Positions 1 to 7,130 of a stretch of DNA of 64,000 nucleotides are shown in pieces. The position numbers and the translations under genes are program-made. Every line of letters begins with the position of its first letter. Positions within the stretch are counted from its first letter, which is position 1. Under the pieces are notes generated by a model. That model did no database searches, had not been told where the DNA came from, and saw only the letters and a list, made by a program, of their open reading frames with translations. Source of the stretch: JACRLV01 sp045863555 (GTDB lineage: Bacteria; Planctomycetota; Phycisphaerae; UBA1845; Fen-1342); NCBI GenBank assembly GCA_045863555.1, contig BTUU01000009.1:1-64000 (forward strand), read 5' to 3'.

Positions 1-56
1 CCGAGAAAGACGCCGCCTGATCACGGAGCGATCAACGAAATTTGACAATATCTCCC

Positions 57-602
57 ATGAACCCGTCGACTGCCAATTCGCGCACTGAGCTTCAATTGGC
101 CGCCGCGAAACTTGTGTTGGGTTTTACCCAGAGTTGGGACATTCCGCCTGTTGCGGATCGAGCGATCTCGAACGGCGAATACTCGCCCGCTCTCGCTGAA
201 CTCGCGGATCTTAAGAACCCCGTGAGGGCTGATGTGGAACCGCTGTTCGTCAAGGCGCTTGCCGAAATGGGCTTGTCGATGCGGTCCAGAGTCGATTCAG
301 CATGGTTGATCGCGCGTCATTGCATCGAACAGATTGCATTGAAGACGGAATCGCTCCGCGCCGCCCTCTCCCTGCTCAAGGAGACATCGTACGTCGTTCG
401 CGATGTGCTACCCGACAAGAAGTATGTTGGCGAGAATCTCGATCTAGGGGCGTTGATTGGCATCTACTGGTCGTATACGGAGCCCGAAGAGAACTGCTTC
501 GAAGGGCGCGTAATCACCGATGAGACTGAGCGACGCGCGATTCTGGATTCTCTCGCACGGGACGAAGCACGTGAGTGGCTGAGCCGCCATGGGTTGGAGT
601 GA
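57..602 (+). CDS. hypothetical protein, unknown family
   Basis: I do not recognise this 181-residue protein. It has no signal peptide or membrane segment and looks like a soluble, mixed alpha/beta cytoplasmic protein ending in an Arg/Glu-rich helix. The ATG at 57 was chosen; an in-frame TTG at 42 is also possible, and neither has a convincing ribosome-binding site. Its codon use is less GC-biased than that of the flagellar genes further right. It heads a run of small plus-strand genes (DUF6882-like, IWKYGD-type, YdeI-type), so an orphan immunity-like or stress role is conceivable, but that is inference from position only. Confidence 0.6.
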   Translation: MNPSTANSRTELQLAAAKLVLGFTQSWDIPPVADRAISNGEYSPALAELADLKNPVRADVEPLFVKALAEMGLSMRSRVDSAWLIARHCIEQIALKTESLRAALSLLKETSYVVRDVLPDKKYVGENLDLGALIGIYWSYTEPEENCFEGRVITDETERRAILDSLARDEAREWLSRHGLE

Positions 603-643
603 ACGCAATGGCCAAGAACAAATCTTGACGGTGCGGAGCGAGC

Positions 644-1213
644 GTGAGACAACGAAAGCAGTACTCTGTATGTATGATCGGTGCGCCGATCGCATTGCTC
701 AGCGCGCTCGCAGCCTATTATTGGCCGTCGAGGACCCCAGCCATGGATCCAAATTCGTTTGTCAGGCAGTGCGTGGAGGGCCTGCGGGCGCAGACATCCG
801 CTCACGACGCCACCTGGCATCTCGGTGACGCGGCACGTTGGGACGCGGATCAGGACACGCGAAAGATCCGATTTTTGTTCGACGACGGCACGATCGCCGA
901 GGCGGATTTCCAGATCGTCGGTTCGTACAACTCGCTGGACGGTACGTTCCTGTGGGGCTGGGATCATCCCTCGGTCGATGAACCGCTTCGCGTACACGCG
1001 CGCCTCGCGAAGGATTTTGGTGAAAAGCACGGGCTATCCAAATATACGAACCGGATGGTCCAATGCACCGAGGACGAAGCCTGGGAGTTCACGGCCGTCG
1101 CCGCGCGCCTGGGAAACGCGAACGGGGCCTACCGAGGTCCGGCGGGAACCACATTCGTGTTCATGACGTTCGGCGAGATTTCGCTCAGCAAGCGCGACGC
1201 GACGAGACCGTGA
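644..1213 (+). CDS. DUF6882-like protein
   Basis: This 189-residue protein resembles the DUF6882 family: a WDADQDTRKIRFLFDDG strand region, an alanine-rich 'fQIVGSYN' segment, then the aromatic 'TFLWGWDHPS' block and a late 'AYRGPAGTTFVFM' strand. The family's function is unknown. A hydrophobic stretch at residues 11-27 could be a signal anchor. The GTG at 644 is preceded by GGAG at 635-638 with 5-base spacing, which decides it over an in-frame ATG at 674. It lies 41 bases after the previous gene, consistent with co-transcription. Confidence 0.7.
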   Translation: MRQRKQYSVCMIGAPIALLSALAAYYWPSRTPAMDPNSFVRQCVEGLRAQTSAHDATWHLGDAARWDADQDTRKIRFLFDDGTIAEADFQIVGSYNSLDGTFLWGWDHPSVDEPLRVHARLAKDFGEKHGLSKYTNRMVQCTEDEAWEFTAVAARLGNANGAYRGPAGTTFVFMTFGEISLSKRDATRP

Positions 1214-1234
1214 TCATCTGAGTTTCTCGTCCGA

Positions 1235-1498
1235 ATGAGCGGCACCGGAATGACTCCAAATGAGCCAAGCCCTCCGCGGCGCGGGGTCACATTGGGCCTC
1301 GGGGCGACTCGTGATGAACTGCGACTCCTTCTCGGCGAGCCGAATGACACCAGCGTCCCGACACATCGGCAGCGTGAGCCGATGATCTGGAAATACGGCG
1401 ACGTCGAGTACCATTTCGGAAAAGACGGACGCGTCTGGTTCATTTACCAGGAGGACCGAGAAGGGAACCCGCAGGTGCTGAATGAGCTGACGCGATGA
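1235..1498 (+). CDS. small conserved hypothetical protein (IWKYGD type)
   Basis: An 87-residue soluble protein with the pattern LGATRDELRLLLGEP followed by IWKYGDVEYHFG and a short C-terminal strand. I know this pattern from small bacterial proteins often found near toxin-immunity genes, but no biochemical function is established. It starts 21 bases after the DUF6882-like gene and points the same way. An in-frame ATG at 1250 is an alternative start; no strong Shine-Dalgarno is visible for either. Confidence 0.6.
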   Translation: MSGTGMTPNEPSPPRRGVTLGLGATRDELRLLLGEPNDTSVPTHRQREPMIWKYGDVEYHFGKDGRVWFIYQEDREGNPQVLNELTR

Positions 1499-1551
1499 TG
1501 CATGAGTTCGAGTGAAAATGCTGTCGGGGGCGCAGGGATTGAAGGTGATGC

Positions 1552-2136
1552 ATGGCAAAGGCGAAGACCACCCGGAATACGCACGTTGCCGTTTCCCCGA
1601 TCCGCTTCACCGCCACCCTCCACCGCCCCGCCGGCCGGGAGAAATCCGCGAGATGGTCGTTTCTGAAACTGCCGAAGGCCGCCAGCACGAAGCTGCCCTC
1701 CCGCGGCCAAGTCGCCGTCGAGGGAACGGTCAACGGGCATCCCTTCACGGCCACGCTCGAGCCTGACGGGGAGGGCGGGCATTGGCTCAAGATCGATCAG
1801 GCGCTCCGTGAAGAGGTCGGTGCGGCGGTGGGCGACGTGGTTAGGCTCGAAATCGCGCCGATGACCGAGGAACCCGAGCCTGTTGTGCCGCCCGACCTGA
1901 AAAAGGCCCTCGCCGCGGCCGAAGCGAAGACACGCGCTGCGTGGAATGACATCACGCCCGCGGCGCGGCGGGACTTCATCCACTGGATCACATCGCCAAA
2001 GAAACCGGAGACGCGCGTGAAGCGGATCGCCACCGCCTGCGACATGCTCGCCAAGGGCAAGCGCCGGCCGTGCTGTTTCGATCGGTCGGGGATGTATGAC
2101 AAGAGCCTGAGCTGTCCCGTCGCGGATGACGAATAG
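1552..2136 (+). CDS. DUF1905 / YdeI-type (OmpD-associated) protein
   Basis: The 194-residue product has a DUF1905 beta-barrel-like N-terminal half (residues about 15-105, with 'WSFLKLPKAASTKLPSRG' and 'GHWLKIDQALR') and a C-terminal YdeI/OmpD-associated helical segment (about 115-170, 'RRDFIHWITSPKKPETRVK'). The second module is called bacteriocin-protection in family names; the biochemical activity is unsettled. The start ATG has an AAGGTG sequence upstream at suitable spacing. It is convergent with the VOC gene that ends at 2225. Confidence 0.8.
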   Translation: MAKAKTTRNTHVAVSPIRFTATLHRPAGREKSARWSFLKLPKAASTKLPSRGQVAVEGTVNGHPFTATLEPDGEGGHWLKIDQALREEVGAAVGDVVRLEIAPMTEEPEPVVPPDLKKALAAAEAKTRAAWNDITPAARRDFIHWITSPKKPETRVKRIATACDMLAKGKRRPCCFDRSGMYDKSLSCPVADDE

Positions 2137-2224
2137 TTTGCCCTCGTCGAGAAGACGAATCGCAAGTCGCGGTATGTGCGGCCTCTCTGCAAACGCTTGT
2201 CGATCAAAGTTAAGGTCAGCCGGA

Positions 2225-2551
2225 CTATTTCTGCTCACTGACCGAAATCTCCAGCCCGTCCGGGTCCTTGTAGACCGCGATTCGGACGCCGAACGTGGCC
2301 GTCGGCGGCTGGACGCACGTCACACCGCTCGCGATCAGTTTCTGGTGGTATTCGTCGAGATTTGGCACGCTCCAGCCCGGCCGGCTCCGCCCGCCGCCCT
2401 CGCCGCCGTGCAGCGCGAGCGTCGCGCCTTCGGTGGCGAATTCAGTCCAGCCCGGCGTCTCGAATTTGAGCGGCAGCCCCATCACATCGCGGTAGAACGC
2501 GACGGCCTGCTTCATGTCGCTGACGAACACGATCGCGTAGTTGACTCGCAT
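2225..2551 (-). CDS. VOC family (glyoxalase/bleomycin-resistance fold) protein
   Basis: This 108-residue protein is one vicinal-oxygen-chelate module. It opens with a beta strand 'NYAIVFVSDMKQAVAFYRD', has the usual 'VMGLPLKFE' turn, and ends 'VYKDPDGLEISVSEQ', where the late Glu is the common metal ligand. Two such modules normally form the active site, so it probably works as a homodimer. The substrate cannot be told from sequence. The start at 2551 was chosen because upstream in-frame sequence is Arg-rich and unlike the family. Confidence 0.8.
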   Translation of the reverse strand: MRVNYAIVFVSDMKQAVAFYRDVMGLPLKFETPGWTEFATEGATLALHGGEGGGRSRPGWSVPNLDEYHQKLIASGVTCVQPPTATFGVRIAVYKDPDGLEISVSEQK

Positions 2552-2665
2552 GACCGGCTCCCCTGGACCGGCGGCGTCGAATTGCCGCCGGCGACCCTTC
2601 AGGCACGCCCGTCGCCAGCATACCACGGTCGCGGGTGCGGGAATTCGCTTCGGCACGGCCAGGCG

Positions 2666-3199
2666 CTATTTCAACCGCTCCAGCCTTCCCTTGCGCTTCA
2701 TAAGGTTCTTGTAGTCCCACTGGATCGCGGCGGATTTTTCGAGCCAGCGGCGGAGGTCTTTTGCGGAGATCTGGTCCACAGACGTGTACCGGGCCTCGGC
2801 CGCCTTGAAGCTGCCTTCCGGAGCGAGACCGGGCTCGTCGAACGACTGGCCGCTCCAGAAGAGGAGACGGATGCAGTCCTTGAGCTTGCTGTAGCCGACG
2901 ATCGGATTGCCGTCGAGGAACCAGACCGGGTGGCGGTGCCAGACCTTGTTTTCCGCGCCGGGCAGGTGTTGATTGATCGCCGCGGCGAGGGCGTCGCAGA
3001 TGCGGCGATCGGCGGGCGACTGGGCAGCGTGGTAGGCGAGGATCTCCGGGTGGATCGCCGCGGCGGTTGCTGGTTTCATCGCATTCGGCGCTGCGGCTCG
3101 CGGCGACCGGGAGGGCGTCGGTTTTCCGGATCGCGGCGCGGGCCTGCTGGAACTGACGGTCCTTGCTTTCTTCACCGGTTTCTTCGCCGCCTTGGCCAT
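2666..3199 (-). CDS. DUF1801 family protein
   Basis: A 177-residue protein. Residues about 50-170 match the DUF1801 fold ('IHPEILAYHAAQ', 'ENKVWHRHPVWFLDG', 'CIRLLFWSGQSF', 'DLRRWLEKSAAIQWDY'). The first 45 residues are a Lys/Arg/Ala/Pro-rich tail, reminiscent of histone-H1-like tails, that probably binds nucleic acid or is disordered. DUF1801 proteins have no firmly established reaction. The ATG at 3199 was chosen because conserved sequence begins after it; upstream in-frame translation is low-complexity shadow. Confidence 0.75.
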   Translation of the reverse strand: MAKAAKKPVKKARTVSSSRPAPRSGKPTPSRSPRAAAPNAMKPATAAAIHPEILAYHAAQSPADRRICDALAAAINQHLPGAENKVWHRHPVWFLDGNPIVGYSKLKDCIRLLFWSGQSFDEPGLAPEGSFKAAEARYTSVDQISAKDLRRWLEKSAAIQWDYKNLMKRKGRLERLK

Positions 3200-3288
3200 G
3201 CGTAGTCTCCTTGGCGCCGCATTGTATGGCGAAGCGGCGCGGTGACGCGGACGGAACCGGAGGGCAGGAGCGGGCCGCCGGCCCCGGC

Positions 3289-3294
3289 TATACT
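3289..3294 (+). promoter_or_regulatory. candidate -10 box for a near-leaderless ABC operon transcript
   Basis: TATACT preceded by GGC lies only 7 bases before the ATG at 3302, so transcription would begin at or next to the start codon. No good -35 is visible. This agrees with the lack of a Shine-Dalgarno at 3302. Confidence 0.35.
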
Positions 3295-3301
3295 GCTCGA
3301 A

Positions 3302-3886
3302 ATGCACTCGGCGCAGCGCATCGCGGTTCTCGCCCTGCTCGCAGCGGTTTCGGTCGCCGCGGCGGCCGAGGAGCCGCGCGTGGAGATCACGGGCGGGGTC
3401 GATCCGTCGGGGCAGAATTATTCGTGGACGGTCACCAACCGAAGCGACACGCCGATCGTGAGCGTGACGTTTCCGCACTACAACGCCGACCTGTTTTCTC
3501 CGCCGGCGGGCTGGCAGCGGGAAGAGACGCACTTGCGGCACGTGGGGAGCAAGCCTGCGCCGGGGATCTGCCGCGGGTTTGTGGACGGCGTGGAGAAATC
3601 GGGCATTCTGCCCAGCGGCTCGGCCGGATTCTCGATTCGCCTGAATGCGGACGGGGCGTCGAAGGGCCGGGGCGTCGTTCAGGTCCGCTTCAAGGATGGG
3701 CGGACGGTCTCCGTCCGAAACGTCGAACTGCCGGTCGCGCCGACATTTTTCGGGCAGTATGGCATGATGATCGCGCTGGCCGCGGCGTTCGCGATTTTTG
3801 TGCTGGTACAGGTGCGCCGGAAAAAGAACCGCGGAGGAGCGGAAGACTCCGACGAAGAAGCCGAGGCGGACCGACCAGTTGCCTAA
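3302..3886 (+). CDS. secreted/membrane-anchored protein of the ABC operon
   Basis: The 194-residue product has a signal peptide (residues 1-20, hydrophobic with AAAAA end), an extracytoplasmic beta-rich domain ('YSWTVTNRSDTPIVSVTFPH'), one C-terminal membrane segment (about 157-175) and a charged cytoplasmic tail rich in Lys, Glu and Asp. I do not recognise a named family. It is followed 27 bases later by an ABC ATPase and a permease, so it may be an accessory subunit. An upstream in-frame start at 3242 is rejected because it would bury the signal peptide. Confidence 0.65.
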   Translation: MHSAQRIAVLALLAAVSVAAAAEEPRVEITGGVDPSGQNYSWTVTNRSDTPIVSVTFPHYNADLFSPPAGWQREETHLRHVGSKPAPGICRGFVDGVEKSGILPSGSAGFSIRLNADGASKGRGVVQVRFKDGRTVSVRNVELPVAPTFFGQYGMMIALAAAFAIFVLVQVRRKKNRGGAEDSDEEAEADRPVA

Positions 3887-3913
3887 CGATACCCCCCGGA
3901 ATCTAATCCACCG

Positions 3914-4810
3914 ATGAACGCGATCGAGACGGTCGGTCTCTGCAAGTCCTACGGCACGCGGCGCGTTCTGCACGACGTGACGCTGAGCGTTCCCGAAGGG
4001 GAGATTTTCGGATTCCTCGGTCCGAACGGGGCGGGCAAGACGACGACGATCCGCGTTTTACTCGGCCTGCTGCGGGCGACGGCGGGGACGGCCCGCGTGC
4101 TCGGCGGCGATGCGTGGCGGGACGGACCGCGGGTCCGGGCGGATGTCGGGTACCTCGCGGGGGACGTGCGATTCTACGACTGGTTCACGGGGCGGGCGAC
4201 GCTGGCGATGCTGGACGCGGCGCGCGGCGGGCGCTGCGGGGACGAGATCCGGCGGCTCCAGCGCGTGTTTGATCTTGACCTCGACAAGCGCGTGCGGAGC
4301 TATTCGCGCGGCATGAAGCAGAAGCTGGGGCTGATCCAGGCGCTCATGCACCGGCCGCGGCTGCTGATCCTCGACGAGCCGACGACGGCGCTCGACCCGC
4401 TGATCCGCGAGGCGCTCTACCGGGAGATCCGCGCGACCGCCGACGACGGCCGCACGGTTCTGTTTTCGAGTCATACGCTGACGGAAGTCGAGGAGCTCTG
4501 CGACGAGGTGGCGATCGTGCGTGCGGGGCGGCTGATCGAGCGTGAGAAGATCGCGGTGCTGCGCGAGCGGGCGCTGCGGCGCGTGGAGATCCGGTTTGAG
4601 GAGGGGCGCTCGATCGGTGCGTTGCCGGAGGGAATGCACGTGCTGAGCGCGAGCGACGGTCGGTTGGCGGCGGCTTGGACCGGCGACGTGCAGCCGCTGC
4701 TGGAGTGGTTGACGGCGATCGGCGTGACCGACGCGGTGATCGCGCCGCCCGACCTGGAAGACCTGTTTCTCGCGTACTACTCGCCGGCGACGGCGGGGGC
4801 GGCCGTATGA
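3914..4810 (+). CDS. ABC transporter ATP-binding protein
   Basis: A 298-residue ABC-2 type ATPase. Walker A is GPNGAGKTTT (residues 36-45), the signature is YSRGMKQKLG (about 135), Walker B is LLILDEPTTALD (about 155-166), and the switch His is in SSHTLTE. A C-terminal regulatory domain of about 90 residues follows, as in NatA/CcmA-like exporters. It overlaps the permease start by 4 bases (ATGA at 4807-4810), so the two are translationally coupled. The substrate is unknown. Confidence 0.92.
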   Translation: MNAIETVGLCKSYGTRRVLHDVTLSVPEGEIFGFLGPNGAGKTTTIRVLLGLLRATAGTARVLGGDAWRDGPRVRADVGYLAGDVRFYDWFTGRATLAMLDAARGGRCGDEIRRLQRVFDLDLDKRVRSYSRGMKQKLGLIQALMHRPRLLILDEPTTALDPLIREALYREIRATADDGRTVLFSSHTLTEVEELCDEVAIVRAGRLIEREKIAVLRERALRRVEIRFEEGRSIGALPEGMHVLSASDGRLAAAWTGDVQPLLEWLTAIGVTDAVIAPPDLEDLFLAYYSPATAGAAV

Positions 4811-5622
4811 ACCGGACGATCATCGCGAAGACGGTTCGCGAGAGCTGGTTCATGCTGGCGGTTCTCGTCGTGGCGGTCATGCTGTTCGAGATTCTGTTCG
4901 TGCTGGCGGTCAGCTCGTTTTCCAAGGAGCTGATCGAGATGTGGTCCAAGTTCCACTTTCTGCGCGGCCTCGTACAGGCGCTGGCGGGGGCGGATCTGAC
5001 CGCGGACGTGAACGCGACGTCGTTCATGTCGATCGGCTTCGCGCATCCGTTCCTGTACGCCGTGACGTGGGCGTTCCTGCTGACGACGTGCACGCGCGTG
5101 ATCGTGGGCGAGATCGACCGGGGGACCAGCGATCTGCTGCTGACACTGCCGATCTCGCGCGCGAGCCACTACGTTTCTGTTTCGGCGGTATGGATCGCGA
5201 TGGGCATCCCGATCTGCGTCGCGGTCTGGGTCGGGATCCTGATCGGACCGATGTTTCTGCCGCGACCCGAGCCGATCGACATGCGCGTGCTGTGGCTGCC
5301 CGTCGCAAACCTGTTCGCCCTGTACGTGGCGATCGGGTGCATGACGATGATGCTGAGCAGCTTCATGACGCGGCGGGGGCCGGCGGTGGGTCTGACGCTG
5401 GGGCTGCTGCTGGCGGGCTTCGTGCATAACTTCATCTGCACGCTAACGCCCGAGATGAAGTCGTGGGGGTTTCTGAGCCTGCTCAGCTTCTACCGGCCGC
5501 TGGAGTCGATCCGCGCGCACGCACTCCCCTGGGGCGATGTCGGGGTGCTCATGGCGTTCGCCGCGGTGAGCTGGGGCGTGGGGCTGGTGAAGTTCCAGTC
5601 GCGCGATCTGCCCGCGGCTTGA
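4807..5622 (+). CDS. ABC-2 type transporter permease
   Basis: A 271-residue integral membrane protein with about six hydrophobic segments, including FMLAVLVVAVMLFEILFVLA near the N-terminus and a C-terminal one ending in KFQSRDLPAA. A cytoplasmic motif 'GEIDRGTSDLLLTLPISR' between segments 2 and 3 is typical of ABC-2 permeases (coupling helix). The ATG at 4807 overlaps the ATPase stop codon. With the upstream ATPase and membrane-anchored protein it forms a compact exporter operon ending near 5622. Confidence 0.88.
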   Translation: MNRTIIAKTVRESWFMLAVLVVAVMLFEILFVLAVSSFSKELIEMWSKFHFLRGLVQALAGADLTADVNATSFMSIGFAHPFLYAVTWAFLLTTCTRVIVGEIDRGTSDLLLTLPISRASHYVSVSAVWIAMGIPICVAVWVGILIGPMFLPRPEPIDMRVLWLPVANLFALYVAIGCMTMMLSSFMTRRGPAVGLTLGLLLAGFVHNFICTLTPEMKSWGFLSLLSFYRPLESIRAHALPWGDVGVLMAFAAVSWGVGLVKFQSRDLPAA

Positions 5623-5653
5623 AGGGCGGGGCGCCGGGCCGCATCCGACGGCA

Positions 5654-6991
5654 TCAAGTGGCTGTTTCGTGGCAGATCAATCGGGCGCGGCCGCTGCGTT
5701 TTGCGCCGTACATCGCCTTGTCCGCGGCTTCGAGGAGGCGGCAGACATCCCAGCCGCGCTGCCATTCGGCGAGGCCGGCGGAGATGGTGACCGGGACGAG
5801 GGCGTCGCCGACGAGGGCGGGATCCTCGCGGAAGATGGTCAGAAGGCGTTCGGCGACGAGCTGGGCGCCGGCGGTGTCGGTGGAGGGCAGCATGATGACG
5901 AATTCGTCGCCGCCGATGCGGGCGGCGGAGTCGGTCTGGCGCAGGACGGAGCTGATGCGATTGGCGACGTGGCGCAGGGCGGCATCGCCGGCGAGGTGGC
6001 CGTGCTGGTCATTGACCGGCTTCAGGCCGTCGAGGTCGATCATCAGCAGCGAGAGCGGGGTGTCGTAGCGTTCGCAGCGGCGGATCTCGCGGGTCAGGGC
6101 CTCGATCATCCAGCGGTAGTTGTAAAGGCCGGTGAGGCCGTCGACGCGCGCCTCGGCGCGAGTGCGTTCGTAGAGCCTTGCGTGCCGGAGGCAGCGGGCG
6201 GCGAAATCGAGCACTTCGCGGATGGGAGCGCCGGGTTCGGCGGGGCTGCCGGTCTTCCGGTCGATGAGGAAGGCGAGGCCGACGAGTTCGTCGGCGTCGA
6301 CGAGCGGGGCGATGACGGCGGACCGGGCCTCCGCAGCGCCGGGGAGCGTGGGTGCGAGGAGGCCGCGCGCTTCGGCGGATTCGACGAGATTGTCGGTCGC
6401 GATGAACTCGCGCGCGAGGCAAGAGACGGCGAGCAGGTTGCGGCTGGCCTCGGAGAGGGGGATCGCGAGATCGACGGGGAAGCGACAGTTGCTCTCGGCG
6501 AGGGTCAGGCTGCGATGGGCGGGCTCGTAGAGATAGAGGGCGATTCCGTGGTATCCGAGCCTCTCGGGCAGAACGCTCGCGCAGCGGTTGCAGCACTCGC
6601 GGAGTTCGAGTTCATGAATGAGCGTGACCCAACCGGGCAAGTCGACGTTCCGGCGATTGTGCTCGCGCCGCTCGGTGGCGGAGGCCCAGAGGAGGGTCAG
6701 CGATGCCGAAGACGGCGGCTTGCGGAAAAAGAGGCCGGCCGGGTATTCCTGGGGCGAATCGGGCTGAGAGGCATAGAAATAGACGCGGCGCTCGACGTCG
6801 AACGCTGGTGCGAGGTGGTGAGCGCCCTCGAGATCGATCCAGACCTGGCGAATCGCGCCCCGGCCGATGACGACGGCCTCGTCGAGACTGGCGGCGGCAA
6901 AGCGGGCGTCGCGCGGGCGTGCGGCCTCGACGGCGCGCACGAGTTCGCTGTCGCCGGAGATGAGGAGCACATCCAACCCGTTATCGGCCAT
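5654..6991 (-). CDS. diguanylate cyclase (GAF-like plus GGDEF)
   Basis: A 445-residue signalling protein predicted to make cyclic di-GMP from two GTP. It has a degenerate receiver-like N-terminus (about 5-90), a GAF-like sensor region (about 120-275) and a GGDEF domain (about 285-445). The active-site motif GGDEF is at 360-364, and an inhibitory I-site RQTD lies five residues before it, so product feedback is expected. The ATG at 6991 is used; an in-frame GTG at 7012 is possible. It lies divergent from the TPR gene and flagellar block, so a motility link is plausible but inferred. Confidence 0.88.
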   Translation of the reverse strand: MADNGLDVLLISGDSELVRAVEAARPRDARFAAASLDEAVVIGRGAIRQVWIDLEGAHHLAPAFDVERRVYFYASQPDSPQEYPAGLFFRKPPSSASLTLLWASATERREHNRRNVDLPGWVTLIHELELRECCNRCASVLPERLGYHGIALYLYEPAHRSLTLAESNCRFPVDLAIPLSEASRNLLAVSCLAREFIATDNLVESAEARGLLAPTLPGAAEARSAVIAPLVDADELVGLAFLIDRKTGSPAEPGAPIREVLDFAARCLRHARLYERTRAEARVDGLTGLYNYRWMIEALTREIRRCERYDTPLSLLMIDLDGLKPVNDQHGHLAGDAALRHVANRISSVLRQTDSAARIGGDEFVIMLPSTDTAGAQLVAERLLTIFREDPALVGDALVPVTISAGLAEWQRGWDVCRLLEAADKAMYGAKRSGRARLICHETAT

Positions 6992-7097
6992 GGCTTTCCG
7001 CCTGGTCTCCACAGTAGGTAGTATCGGAACGGATTTCGTCCGCGTCTAATTCTAGGCCCGCAAATCGTGCCACGGGACGCGCAAAAATTGAGTCCCG

Positions 7098-7118
7098 GGG
7101 GGTCCACCGCGGACCCCC
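7098..7118 (+). other. GC-rich hairpin just upstream of the TPR gene
   Basis: GGGGGTCC (7098-7105) pairs perfectly with GGACCCCC (7111-7118) across the loop ACCGC, 12 bases before the GTG at 7131. It could limit initiation at that codon or be the tail of a divergent promoter region. There is no T run, so a terminator is unlikely. Confidence 0.4.
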
Positions 7119-7130
7119 GAACCTCCGATA

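Noticed and set aside
1..20. Possible last codons of an upstream gene ending in TGA at 18-20
   Set aside because: Only about six codons are visible, which is too few to support a coding call.
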